From positions 5,642,001 through 5,706,000 of the forward strand of contig NC_052620.1 of assembly GCF_016545825.1 (NCBI RefSeq): a stretch of 64,000 nucleotides of DNA, written 5' to 3'. The notes under the pieces were generated by a model. It was given only the letters and a program-made list of their open reading frames with translations, made no database searches and was not told the DNA's origin. Shown here piece after piece: positions 1 through 12,123 of the stretch (positions are counted from its first letter, which is position 1; each line of letters begins with the position of its first letter). Made by a program: the position numbers and the translations under genes. This DNA is from Eucalyptus grandis. Lineage: Eukaryota > Streptophyta > Magnoliopsida > Myrtales > Myrtaceae.

Positions 1-1365
1 TTGTAAAGGGTTTTACGCAAAAAAGAAGGTATTGACTATAAAGAGACATTTTCACCGGTCTCTAAGAAAGACTCACTTAGAATCATTATGGCTTTGGTGG
101 CTCATTATGACTTGGAGTTACACCAAATGGATGTAAAAACCGCCTTTCTTAATGGGAATTTAGATGAAGAGGTTTATATGGACCAACCCGAAGGCTTTTC
201 AGTTATAGGAAAGGAACACATGGTATGTAAATTAAAGAAGTCAATATATGGACTTAAACAAGCTTCTCGACAATGGTATCTTAAGTTTAACGATACCATA
301 ACTTCATTTGGATTTAAGGAAAACACCGTTGATCGGTGTATATATATGAAGATTAGTGGGAGCAAGTTTATTTTTCTAGTTCTGTATGTTGATAATATTT
401 TGCTTGCTGCTAATGATCTTGGTTTGTTACATGAAACCAAGAAATTTCTCTCTAAGAATTTTGAAATGAAGGATATGGAAGAGGCAACATATGTGATAGG
501 AATAGAAATATTCCGTGATAGATCACAAGGATTATTAGGATTGTCTCAGAAAGCCTACATTGAGAAAATTTTAGAGAGATTTAATATGAGTAAATGTTCA
601 GCAGGAATAGTTCCAATTCAGAAAGGTGATAAATTTAGCCTTATGCAATGTCCGAAAAGCGAATTGGAACGAGGACAAATGAATAATATTCTTTATGCAT
701 CTATTGTGGGAAGCTTAATGTATGCACAAACTTGCACCGAGACGGACATCGGTTTCTTTGTCGGAATCTTCGGGTAGGTATCAAAGTAATCCTGGAATGG
801 ATCATTGGAAAGCTGCAAAGAAAGTTCTTAGATACTTGCAAGGAACGAAGAATCATATGCTCACTTATAAAAGATCTGATCATCTCGAGGTGATTGGATA
901 TTCAGATTCAGACTTAGCCGGATGTGTCGATACAAGAAAATCAACATTTGGTTACTTGTTTCTTAATTTGGAGGGGCAATTTCATGGAAGAGTGCGAAGC
1001 GATCGGTTATTGTTGCATCCACTATGGAAGCTGAATTTGTGGCATGCTTTGAGGCCACAATTCATGGATTATGGCTGCGGAATTTTATTTCAGGGCTTGT
1101 GATCGTCGACAGTATTACCAAGTCGCTGAAAATCTATTGTGATAACTCTGCAGCAGTTTTCTTCTCTAAGAACGACAAGTATTCTAAGGGTGCTAAGCAT
1201 ATGGAGATCAAATACTTGTCTGTCAAAGAAGAAGTTCAGAAACAAAGAGTGTCAATTGAGCACATTAGCACCAATCTTATGATAGCAGATCCATTAACAA
1301 AAGGATTGCCGCCCAAAACATTTAATGAGCATGTTGAAAGGATGGGCATTATTGGACGTCATTAA
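1..1365 (+). pseudogene. copia polyprotein fragment: reverse transcriptase and RNase H, frameshifted
   Basis: The frame from before 88 to 777 encodes a copia RT with the motifs MDVKTAFLNG, YGLKQASRQWY and LYVDNILLA. The last is normally YVDD, so one catalytic aspartate is Asn here. The reading then shifts frame near 775 to continue as WKAAKKVLRYLQGTKNHML and YSDSDLAGC (to about 1010). It shifts back near 1020 for the RNase H segment (MEAEFVACFEA, IYCDNSAAV, ADPLTKGLPP), which ends at a stop at 1365. At least two frameshifts and the active-site change mean it cannot make a working enzyme. The lineage within Ty1/copia is not resolved by eye. Confidence 0.9.
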
Positions 1366-1752
1366 TGTTTGTATTATGATTGTATTAAGTTTATGTATTT
1401 GACACTTTGAGCTCACTTACATGTTTATGATATTTCCTGTTTTCTATTTAGTATACATTATGGAAATAGATTAATGTTAAACAGGATAGTTTCTAAAGAA
1501 ACATTATAGTTGGACTATTATAGTACTTCTCATTTATGGATCATGTTAAGTAAAGCACTATAGTTGTAGTACATAGAAGGGACTATGTCGATTAATGACA
1601 TATAACCGCTATGACTCGCATTAGTTTTCTTTACTTAATTGTGATTATTATGTGATTGCCGATTTAATGAAATTTTATAGCATAATCTTATTGTGCACAT
1701 TATAGTCTTCATTAAACCATGAAAGGAGAATCATATGGGCCAAGTGGGAGAA

Positions 1753-2187
1753 TGTAAGAATTATTGTGGCTCATATTATGTGATTTATTATATGGTTTAA
1801 TAAATGATTGAAATGCTATAAATAATATTGGTTATGAGAAGGTACGACTCTAATAAAACGAAAGGGTATATCGCTCTAATGGAATGCACCTTTTCAACGA
1901 ACGTATAAAAGAGTCCGGTCCTCTCTCCACTCACATATGAACAACAGTAACTAAAAGAACGTATTCTCTCCTCCATCAATTGAATACATTAAGGTTTAGT
2001 GGGTTAAGGGAGAGAAATCGGATTTCTCCTTTTTGGTTCGAGATCATTGGGTTTTCTACAACGATCATCATCAAGCGTAGTGCTATGGATAAAGGTTTGT
2101 TTGAATCTATTTGTGAAAATCATGAAGATCAAATATCATTGATTTGTTATGAATTTCCGCATCAAGTTTTATAAGAATTGTCTAACA
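1753..2187 (+). repeat. 3' LTR of the copia element (435 bp) with adjacent polypurine tract
   Basis: The purine-rich tract caagtgggagaa (1741-1752) directly precedes TGTAAG at 1753. This is the standard copia arrangement of polypurine tract followed by LTR. The LTR ends with tctaaca at 2187, giving the TG...CA ends. A possible promoter lies at about 1905 (cgtataaaag). The 3' edge is set by where similarity to the uninterrupted block copies (about 28728 and 38820) resumes at 2188. Confidence 0.82.
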
Positions 2188-5100
2188 GTTGATTTCAGTT
2201 AGAGCTTAAAGAAGCCATTGAGAGTCGTAATCAATTGGACAAACTTCTTGATGCGTGCAAGTCGGAAAAAAATTGTCAGGATTTAAATTTTGTATCCTAC
2301 CAAACAATTCCTTAGAATTCCAGTAAATTTCAAGATGTAGCTTCAAAATCAAGAAAATCTCCAGAATGATCTAGCATATTATTAGGATATATTGAAAGCA
2401 CACGTCCATTTCTATCACTTTTCTCCCCATTGAATAACTTATGTTGTACTTGTTGCGTGTACAACTACCTAAAGGATTTTCAGATTATTTCAGCAGCTCT
2501 GATTGATATGGGTTAGCAATAATCCTAAAATGATACTGAAGTTAAATGAAATGAAATAAGAAATTGGCTAAAACTTCATGAGAAATCGAAATTAAATCTG
2601 AATGAACAACTCAGGGTAGCCATCGAAGCGTTGCGCTTCACTATATTTTTCACTTATAAACCATGCTTTGTTGCCCTCATCTAACATTAAGCGAAGAAAA
2701 ACTAATTATTAAACAAATTGACCGGAAATCATTCACTGTCGACAAAGTTTGCTCATACATTATCCCAATAAGGATATATAACTTTACTGACTTCTTATAA
2801 TTATTCTCATTATTGTTTAGTGAGGGTTCCGATAAGCCACGCCAGAAATGTGTGTGTGCGTTTTTTTTTTTTTTTTTTTTTGGTCAAACAGAAATGTGTG
2901 GTTGGATCGGGACATTTATGATGAGAATTTTGATGACCTAACGAGCAGTACCTTTTTTTATGGTCAATTAATCACACTAACCTAAATCAGAAAGTATAAA
3001 AGTATATACGTAATCTCAATCCCATTGCCACGTCACCAATTCAAATAAGTCCACGTCGGCAATGTCAAAACATCAACTTAACGATTTAGTAAGCGGCGAG
3101 CATCCTTGTTAAGTTAGAAGACTTGATTGAAAAAAAAAAGAGATAATAATTTAATTAAAACTAGATGATTGAAGTCTCAGCTTAGGCTCGGTTGTCACCA
3201 CGAGTCGTTGCCGAGGCCTTCCGCTGCTGTGCCCACCATCATGACGGCGGTGGCGGCAGTAAACAGTGGTGGATCATGAAAGAGGCGAGGGTTTGTGGGA
3301 AATTAGGAGGATTGGAGATTCTAAAGAAGGTAATTTGGTCTTTTTAACAAATGAGATTTTGTTAGATGATGGTAAGTGGTATTTTCAAAAGTAGACGAGA
3401 TTAAGTGATTGGGGAGTTAAAAACAAGGATGGTTTTAGTAACCATTACCTAAGACAAATCAACTCTAGTACTAGTAGATTAAGATGACACTGGACTAGGA
3501 ATTAAGCTTGAATTATAGGGAGGCTATGGGGAAGAAAGCCTTTCTTAGAAGGAAAAATATGCATTGACAGTGTAAAGTAAAATTTGTAGAAATGGCCTTA
3601 TCCATTATTGATTTGAGGATTGTGACTACCCATTCTCCTAAATCACTAGCATATAAGACCATTATTCTAAATAACTTTTACATTACTATGTTATGCTATA
3701 ATTATTCTTCTTAAGATAGAGCAAATTGCAAGAAGTTTAGTTATAAATAGCGTGTCAAAATTCCAATGAATCTTTTCTAACCTGGGGGCATGAGCGCATA
3801 ATACTCAATTAAGTTTAGGCATTTAGCTAGTGTTGGTGGTTCTCAGTGATTTTCACACAATTGATGAGATTTTAATAGATAACCTTCATCTCTATAGCTA
3901 TAAATGCAATGATGTCCCAATTAACGGCACTAGCCCTAGATATTGATTCAAATAATTTTCAAACATAAATATGTGATCTAAAAAATTATTGATGTGGGAA
4001 ATCAAAGTTCAAGTTTAGAATTTGAGATACAAGCACAACTGTTGGATAATTGTCTTGACTATAGTCTTGAACTCCGATTTTGTCCATTTTGTTGTAACTT
4101 AGGATTATAACTCATCCTATTAGACAAGCATGTTCTTTTCAAAAGATGAATTTGTCAAGTAACATGGGACAGTAATACATTCATAACACATCTCTTAACT
4201 CTCTTTCTCACACCTATATTAGCATGTTCGCCCGAAAGATAAAAAATTGGACATCACCACATTGAGGAGATAATAATGGAATGTACAGAACTGATTAAGA
4301 GAAAGTTCAAGATAAGAGAGAATGCCAATGTGCTGAGTTTGTTAGATATATACTTACGAATTACAAAATGATCTTTGCCATTAGTTTGTGAAAGCAAGTT
4401 GGGCCTTCTTTTCTTCGGCTTGAATGGATCGAAATTATAATTGGAATAGTATAGTCCCAATCTCCACAAATGAGTAGGGTAATCAGACCTTACAACCACG
4501 GTCGGTGCCTTTCGGTCGACGAACGACCTCAAGAAAACTTTACGGGAGGCGCCACACGTTGGAAAGACTGCATGTGTTGTGCCGCTCAAAACCTTAGAAT
4601 AATCCAAATATTTTATTTATTTCTGAAAGAAGATAAGACAGTTGACATAACGGGAACTGGGGAAGCAGCTAAAGCAAGGCGGCTCAATAATCACCTAATC
4701 AAAATGGCTCGGATTGCTGCAACATCTGGAGGCGATGGCGACAGTTGTTGTCTTCGGTCCCTGCTGCCTGACCGTTCAAAAGTGAAAACAGGATATTTTC
4801 GGATCAACAACGTTGAATAGACTTCTTCTTGAGTTTTGACTCGAAAAAGGGCGTCAGGAACGTGTCACCTTTATCTTAAAAAGTTCTTTCACTTCACGTC
4901 AAAAAAATAAAATATATATAATCATATAATGTCTTCAAATTAATTAAGTACCCCAATGTACTGATTTCTTTTGAGGTAAATGAATGATCTTTCCTAAAAT
5001 AATAAAATCTTTGGTTGATTTGAAATTTGTTGAATCTTTTAGAGTATCAACAATGCATTTCCGCTTATAAGTCGGGACATTTGGAGCAAAGCTGCTACTT

Positions 5101-5334
5101 TTTCTTATATGGCAAAATATATATTGTGTAATGATTATGTCTCGTGACGTGCCAACATCATATTAAGAAGATAAATCAACTATATCAAATGTTCTTTTTA
5201 TTTTTCTCAAAAGTTTAAGAGGAGGGACTAGCGCAACTACTCATCCGGATGTTACTACAAGGGTTCTATACTCACTTGGAAATGTTCAGTTTAAATCATA
5301 ACTAGTCAATTTTACTCGTCAATGCACGAGCCTA

Positions 5335-6859
5335 TGTCCACAATCATATAAATTTTGACTAATTATTTAGGATTAAATTGCATAAGAAAATTAGGGACCA
5401 ATTTAGCTCTAACAAAAATAGTTTTTGCATCACCTAGGTATTAATATCATTTGCTTTTACTAAGTTTTATTTTCTATTTTATTTCCCTTATTTTACACTA
5501 TTTTTGGATAATAATAATTATTATATATAATAAAAAAAAGAGGCCCACGCGGGGCTAGGCCTTCTCGGCCAGCCTCCCTTTTTTATTCTTCCGCATGGAC
5601 CCAGGTCCATCTGGCCCCCCTCAACTTCCCGGCCCGGCCCCCTTCTCCTCCTCCTCCTTTGCAGCACACCCGCGGCAACGGCGAAGCGCGCCCGGGCTAC
5701 GCCCGCACGCGGAACAATGCGTTGGCCGGCGAGATATCCAGAGGAACAGGACGCAGATCGCACGCCTTCAATGCGGAGCAGGGCGTGGAGCAGACGGTCG
5801 AGGTGACGCCGGTTCAACCAAGAGGCGGCCCGGTCGGCGCTCGGAGGGCCGGCGGCTGAACCCTCCATCGACCGGACCCTCCTCGCCTATAAATAACCGG
5901 GCCGTGAGCTTGGCTAAGGGAGTCAGCAAGCTCAGAGGACTTCCGGGAGAGACATCAGAGAAGGCCTGCGTTGCCGCGGCTTGGGCTAAGCCAAGTTGAC
6001 GCCCGAGCGGGTGGGTAGCCTGGCCGAGGCAAGTGGCGCCGCCGTCTCTGCCGGCCAGATCGCGGCAAACGGAGGGCGGTGAGAGAGACGGAGAGAGAAG
6101 GGGCGGCGGCTTGGGCGAGCCAAGTTGGGTCGCCTCACCCTCGCGGGTCTGACCGACCCGGTTCGCTCCGGTACCTGGTAGGGTTTCGTTTCATTGGGCC
6201 GGACTTGGTTTAAATTGTGGACTGGGCTTTTGCTTTTTTGGTCTTGGGTTAATAGGTTGCCTCATTGGGCTCGATGAATGAGCCCAGCCCAGCCGAAGAC
6301 CCAGGCTGGCCTTGATCCAGGTCGAGTACGGCGACGTGACTCGGACTCGTCTGTTTTATTATAATATTATATAATAATATTTTAAAATAATATTTTTAAT
6401 ATAAAATAAAAAAATCGGAAAAAATACAAAAATGTTTTATATTTTCCAAAAAATCAGAAAAAGTCTAAAAAATAGTTTTTGATTAGTTTTCTCCACAAAT
6501 GCATGGAAAAACCTTTAAAATAAAAAAAAAAAAAAAAATCAAACATTACAATTGAAACAAGATTAGATACCATAAGGCATTAGTTGATTAATTAGTGTAA
6601 TCAAATCCTCAATTCTAGTTTCTTTGGTTGCACAAGAGTAAAATATTTCTCCTATTATTTTACTTTGATTTCTAATCGTCCCACTTAAAATTGAGTAGTG
6701 GCGACTTTTATTTGAAATTATCTTGCAGGTTAAAATTTGAAATATAAGTTGTAATTAGTGGGTTTGGAAAAGCCGGGCTAAGCTTAATATTTAGCGGGCC
6801 GTTACCCTCCATCTGTGAGCTTGTGAATAAGTGGGCGCTTGAAAAAGGAGGTTGCGACA
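5335..6859 (+). mobile_element. Solo LTR, Ty3/gypsy-like (about 1.5 kb)
   Basis: The 5' end (tgtcc...taaattttg) resembles the start of the LTR at 34506 (tgttgacacctaaattttgg). The 3' part repeats the features of that family: gattagataccataaggcat, taattagtgtaatcaa, a tagtggcgact stretch near 6698, and the end gttgcgaca at 6859. Copy C (about 44430-44460) lacks this sequence at the equivalent place, so it is an insertion. The middle (5540-6320) is strikingly GC-rich and holds spurious ORFs. I see no clean target duplication, so the left boundary is approximate and some flanking sequence may be lost. No internal coding domains are present. Confidence 0.72.
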
Positions 6860-6957
6860 AGAGGTCTCTCCATATTATGTAGCAAATATCCAAAGCACAA
6901 TCAGTTACAAGTTTGCCAATAATATGGCTTGAATTTGTGACCTCCTACAACCCTTGG

Positions 6958-7152
6958 TGGTATCGAATGTTGTTCTTTATTATTGCATATTGAGTAATAA
7001 TGAGCAATCATAAAAATAATATAAAAAAGATTCGAATAAATTAAGAACATTTAAAGGGTATCGAATGTTGTTCTTTATTATTGCATATTGAGCAATAATG
7101 AGCAATCATAAAAATAATATAAAAAATATTCGAATAAAATAAGAACATTTAA
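6958..7152. repeat. Two-copy tandem duplication, about 97 bp per unit
   Basis: The stretch tatcgaatgttgttctttat and the following 80 or so bases occur at 6961-7055 and again at 7059-7151, with only a few differences. Copy C (near 44570-44640) has a single version, so the duplication is local to copy A. Confidence 0.85.
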
Positions 7153-9190
7153 ATGCTCTCTCTCTCTCTCTGGTCGGTGGATCTGTGGTGTGAAGTCTTC
7201 GTGGAGAAAATGTTACCCTAATTTACCTATAAAGGTCTCGGACTAGCCAGAGGAAGCTTCAACTTCTTTGACTCAGGCTGATTTTGACATCTACTTACAG
7301 CCACGCAAATGAGAGGGAGAGGGAGAGATTTTGAATATACAATTTGTCAAGCACGCAAATGTAGAGTTTTCACAACTTTTTTGAGTCCTTGGTTAACGTC
7401 ATATCTTTCGATAGTGTCTTAACAACCTTTATGCATGTCAAAGATGGTCTATTTTGTAGAAATTTAACACAATTGTATCTCGTTGAAAATAAGTGATTGC
7501 TTAATAATAAACGAGAAAGATATTAATGTGGACACAGCCATGTCGCTGAGATAATAGTGGAATGAATCTTCATTGGAAACAAAGAGTAAGTAAAAGATTA
7601 GAGAGAATATTAATATGCCGGGTTTGTTCAATATATCCTTAGAGTTATAGATCAATCTTCTTCGTTAGTTTACGGAAGCATGTTGCGCCCTCTTTTCTTC
7701 GGTTTGGATGGACTAAAAATTGACATTGGAATAATGCAATCCCATATCTCTACAAGTCACAAGAACAATACAGAAGATTTGTTAATTTGCCGTCGTGGGT
7801 CAACTGATGATTTCGAAAATAACAAACTTCTTGGACTTTCCGGCGGGGGGGGTGGGGGGCAGATGTTACGGCTCTCTCTCTCTCTCACAGGCTAAGCTAG
7901 GGGAAGATGCAAGATTTTTGACTCTGGTCGATTTTGAAACTTACGTAGAGCCATGCAGCTGAGGAGAGAGATTTCGAACATGCGCCTTGTCAAGCACGTA
8001 AATGTAACGTAGAGTTTTCGCAACTGTTCAGAGTCCAAGGTTATGATTCTCTTGTCTTTGGATAGTGTCTTAACAATCTTCATGCAGGTCAAAGAAGATC
8101 TATTCCCCAGAAATTTGGCACATTCGTGTCTTGCAAGGAAAGTAAGTGATTGGACAATAATAAATCGGAAAACAAGAAAGTACATTAAAATGTCAGATTT
8201 GTGCAGTTCATTTGGCACACCTTAAAGTCTAAGGACCAAATTGAACAAATTAAAGGTTCAAAGATGACATTATATATTTGGCTAAAATTCAAAAATCACA
8301 TTAAACAAATTAAAAATTCGAGAACCACATTGCAAAACAATTCAAAATTTATGGACTATTTATATCATTTTTCCTAATCTAAATAATCAATATGACAAAC
8401 ATATTGAGTTCTTGATATGAAAGAACTATAATAATCAAATAATTTACTCCCAAATGCCTGACTATCGATCTAAATCTAAGCAAAAAACCTACTTAACCAA
8501 TTATAATTCGAGTGTGTTTCATAATCTTAGTAAGGACAGCACATCCATCAGCATCTTAATCCGCTTGATCGTCATACTACATATGTACGTCAAAGAGGCT
8601 TTCAATTGGAAAAATCAAAGTATAGGCTGGTTATTACTATCCTAATCAAGTGACGATAAAAGATCTTTGATATAGAACAAAGAGTACAACGCAAAAAAAA
8701 AAAAAAAAAAAAAAAGGCTATGAACATATTTCTCGTCAATAAATATCTTATGAACTCAATGGGGAATATAATGCAATATAGTGTGGATAATGAAATAAAA
8801 AGTCCACCACCGAACTGCCGTTTTATTATAATATAATTGAAATTATTGACCTTTAGCTATGGTATCATGGCAATTATTAAGAGATGAACTCGATCATATT
8901 TAATATTCATTCAAAGCTGTTGACTTTATTGAGGTGGTTAAGCTGTTCGTGCCAAAGGATTGGCAGCACTGAGTAGTTCAATTTTGGCTATTAAGTCATA
9001 ACCTTTTGTGAACTCAATGGTAACTTATTTCGAAGATAAGCTCAAAGATCATTTAAGTGTGCAATTATCTACTTCATAAGCTTAAACCGTTAGCCTATGA
9101 TGCGTATTATTCTGATAACTTACCATAATTAATTCTAGTACCATCATAAATTTATGTTTGTAACCATATAGTCAAAACTTATAATTATTG

Positions 9191-9907
9191 CTAATTGCTT
9201 CTTCGGGGGGTAATGACTTTGCATTTGGATAAAAGAATCTGTCACCGAGGGCTTGTGGGGGCTTCATTTGCGGCTTCCGGACTCCAAGAACACTCCACAC
9301 CGAACACGGTGGATAAAAAAAGGCGGGATTTCATAGTCAATTTGCCTCTGTACGAAAAAATTAGTTAGGGGAAGAGATAGAGAGAGAAGGTAAAACTGGA
9401 ATTTAGATAATCTTGATGGCAAGACGGGAAAACGAAAATATTAGTCAGGGCAAATTTGGAAGAAAAAAATCGTTAAAGCTCCAAAGTAGCATTTTTGAAA
9501 TGAATTTTTAGCTTGATGGGTTTTGAGATTGTGGTGTTACCAAGCACCTTAATTTTGGTGCAAAACCTCTGAAGGCCCAAAGGACTTTTGGAAAAGCTCT
9601 GCTAAACGCAAGGAAGTCTAGCATTGCTGGTTCAAAGGCAAACAAATAAAAAATAAAAATAAAATGGCATTATAATTCTGTATTTTCAACTACCTTAATC
9701 CGCTTTGTTTGAAAGAGCTTGTCTTTACCCCCTCATGGTGGTAATTTCATGAATTCTGTTTTCCCTCGCTAGCTTCTGGTTTTTGTCTATTTTGATCTTT
9801 GTCGCCATCTCGGTCAGCTAGAACCATACAGAAGAGGATGTGGATGCTCGTCCACCTCGCTCTACAAACGACTAGTAAACTCTGATCGCAAGATGAAGGA
9901 GCTGTAA
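9191..9907. other. Spacer without recognised gene
   Basis: AT-rich sequence between the end of block A and the 3' end of the LINE. It holds a short purine-rich stretch near 9370-9390. The segment 9490-9640 (tagcttgatgg ... caaaagctctgctaaac) looks like a degenerate small repeat. I see no coding signal or RNA gene. Confidence 0.5.
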
Positions 9908-9943
9908 TTTTTATTTTTTTTGGTCAGAAATATGCAAATTTCA

Positions 9944-11880
9944 TTAAGTGCGCAAAGATGAGAGGCCCGATAAATGGACATCATTACATAATAGGTCTAG
10001 CAAAGTTTGGGGAGGAGATAAGACCCAATTCAGAGGTAAGTGTTTTTTCTTATGGGCTTTAGCGACCCAATCTGCAACCATATTGGCCTCTCTAAAACAA
10101 TGGGCTATATGAAAATTTGTGAAGGCCCCCGGTTTTTCCTTGCATTTACTGATAATAGGTTGGATTTCCCAACTCAGCTGATCTGATCTGTGCATGGCTT
10201 GGACAAGTGGCAAACCGTCTGACTCAAAGATAAGTGCTTCGTGTCTTTTAGGGTAGAAAAAGTCAATGGCTTCCCATAAAGCTAGGGTTTCGGCCATAAG
10301 GGGAGAAGAGGCTTTGATTTCTTTAACCACGCCTTCCACCAACCTCCCTTTCGAATCTCTGCACACACCAGCTATGGAGTTCCTCAACAAACTAGGTTCG
10401 TGCGTCCCATCTATATTAATCTTCCAAGCTCCTTCGTGTGGTGGAATCATGGCTGAGGTGGTTCGATTTCATGGGTTTCAGATCTGGCATTTTCATGGGT
10501 TTTCCGTCCAGCACCACTTTGCTTCATTCCTTCGTTGCGCCAAGATCTCAGCTCCTCTCTGCCTTCTCTGCTCCATGGACCGGCGTTGCCTCTGGTGGCC
10601 AACCCAACAAACCCCTGTCTCAACTCACCACTCGGTCGAAGACGCCTGTGCCCTGTTCCTTTCTCCGATCGTTCCTCCTCATTGACGCCCACCGATCGGG
10701 TTGGAGTTCTCGGCACATGAGTTGGCCTCCTAGTTTCAGATCCGCCAATTCTGCCCTCAGCTCCTCCGTTGTAGCGCTTTCTCGAGGGGCTCATCAAGGA
10801 AGGCTCTGCACCGATCCCTATTCTGCTACTAATTTTGGCTTCCTCCTCTACATCAAGCTGTCTATTACCCCCTATCCAAGTGCCATTGAGCTCCAATCGC
10901 AGGTATGTGCTTGGTTCATCTGCTCTTTCCTCCTGTTCATCATCTATTCTAAGTCCCATCGTGTTGGTTTCAGCTCGTTGTGCCCCTCCCGACTCTCTAC
11001 CAGCTCGATGCTTATTAATTAGCTTGATGTTCGCTATTGGGGTTGCTTTGTTCTTAGCTTCACTACATGTTCTGTCTTTATAATCGCCCGTCCATGGATT
11101 CCATTTTTGATAACTATTTAGTGTTGCTTGTGCAGATTCTAGGATGGCCGACGCCTTTTGTTCCCTCCCCCGAAAGATGGCCTGATTCCGAGCCTTCCAA
11201 ATTGACCATAGCACTACAGCTACCAATTGCAGGTTCGGAGGATTAGTCACCTTATCTTTGAGTATGCAAAACCATTCTTCTATCCTTGTCAAGCCCTGAC
11301 TTGAGATTTTAATTTTCATCGCAGATTGCTCCATATTTGGCTAGTCCACGGGCACAATAAGAAAAGATGTTCCACCGTCTCTCTCTCATGGGTACATAGA
11401 GGGCATATGGGATCGGGTAAGATTTTCCTTAAACAAATTATCCTTCGTCGGTAAAGCGTTTTGACATAAGCATCACATAAAATTTTTCACCTTGGATGGA
11501 GTATGTAGTTTCCAAATATCTTTCCATAGCGTGGGGGAAGGCTGAAACGACATTGTGGCTTGATTTACTTGACTTTGCTCTGTATCCTCCTTCATGTGAT
11601 TATATCCACTTTTGACTGCATACTTGCCTGCCTGAGTACCAATCCATATCAGCTTATCTGTTTCTGTTTGAAGCTTGATTGGGATTGTTAGAATTTCTTC
11701 AGCTAGACTTTCCTCAAAGTGTGCTACTACAATCGTTTCATCCCATATACCTCGCTCTTTATCTATAAGATCTGACACCAAGGATGGTTCATTTACATTC
11801 ATTGGGCCCTCAATAATTCCTCTTTGCAGCCATTTATCTTCCCAAATTTTAATCTTAGATCCATCTCCTACTTGCCACAT
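9944..11880 (-). pseudogene. LINE ORF2 C-terminal region: zinc-binding segment, long linker and RNase H
   Basis: 11880-11473 (WQVGDGSKIKIWEDKWL) is the segment that follows RT in plant LINEs. 11334-10447 begins with VVLWSIWKARNQAIFRGRE, the standard zf-RVT tail, but then runs about 200 residues of charged low-complexity sequence that the LINE at 40127 lacks. 10450-9944 is an RNase H with WKINIDGT, AGVCRDSKG, AETLALWEA, ESDGLPLVQAM and HCFREANMVADWVAK; its catalytic D, E and D residues are visible. The linker ORF ends at a stop, and RNase H begins in a different frame. Confidence 0.85.
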
Positions 11881-12123
11881 TACTTAGGGTGCAATTGAAT
11901 CCCTTCCTACAATCAAGCTTCGCCATCCCCATGAAGGTCGAAGACCCTTCGCTGCATGCCAAAAATCTGTATGGGGATAATATAAACCCTTAAATAGTCT
12001 ACTCCAGAGAGAAGAGTGTTGCTGTCCCAACCGCCAAGCCTATTTCCCTAACATTGCCTTATTAAAGGATATAAGATCTCTAAACCCCATTCCACCTCTA
12101 TCTTTTCTGGTTTTCAATAAATC

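Larger units (their letters stand above)
1..2187 (+). mobile_element. Ty1/copia retrotransposon, 3' part (5' end outside window)
   Basis: This is the 3' half of a Ty1/copia-type LTR retrotransposon: reverse transcriptase, RNase H, a polypurine tract and the 3' LTR. The polyprotein order (RT then RNase H directly before the LTR) and the RT motifs are copia-type. It ends in TG...CA at 2187 and sits inside block A. The same sequence continues uninterrupted in copy C around 38820 and copy B around 28728 (the stretch gatttca...gagcttaaagaagcc), so the element inserted into that block. The five bases after the LTR (gttga) are a candidate target duplication, but the partner lies beyond the left edge of the window. 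The element is dead: it has frameshifts and an altered RT active site. Confidence 0.92.
2188..9190. repeat. Intergenic duplicated block, copy A
   Basis: This noncoding stretch aligns by eye with copies B, C and D. Shared landmarks include the start (gagcttaaagaagcc), a segment near 2820 (agtgagggttccgataagcc), the catcatgacggcggtggcgg stretch at 3238, the gtgcctttcggtc stretch at 4503, the gcgatggcgacagttgttgt stretch at 4732, and the tail near 9100-9170. I see no convincing protein gene; the short ORFs at 4254-4820 are not conserved in frame between copies. It is interrupted by a solo LTR at 5335-6859. It may be an old repeat or the spacer of a gene array. No known family is recognised. Confidence 0.75.

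Noticed and set aside
4254..4820. Opposed open frames in block A that look like a small gene
   Set aside because: The frames are not maintained in copies B and C at 31040-31330 and 43540-43860, so coding is unlikely.
5521..5999. GC-rich open frames of 115 and 134 codons
   Set aside because: They are within the solo LTR at 5335-6859, are not conserved in relatives, and have repetitive Arg/Pro/Gly composition.
7160..7180. CT/GA runs that could be promoter GAGA elements
   Set aside because: They recur as simple repeats in several block copies with no adjacent gene or TATA box.
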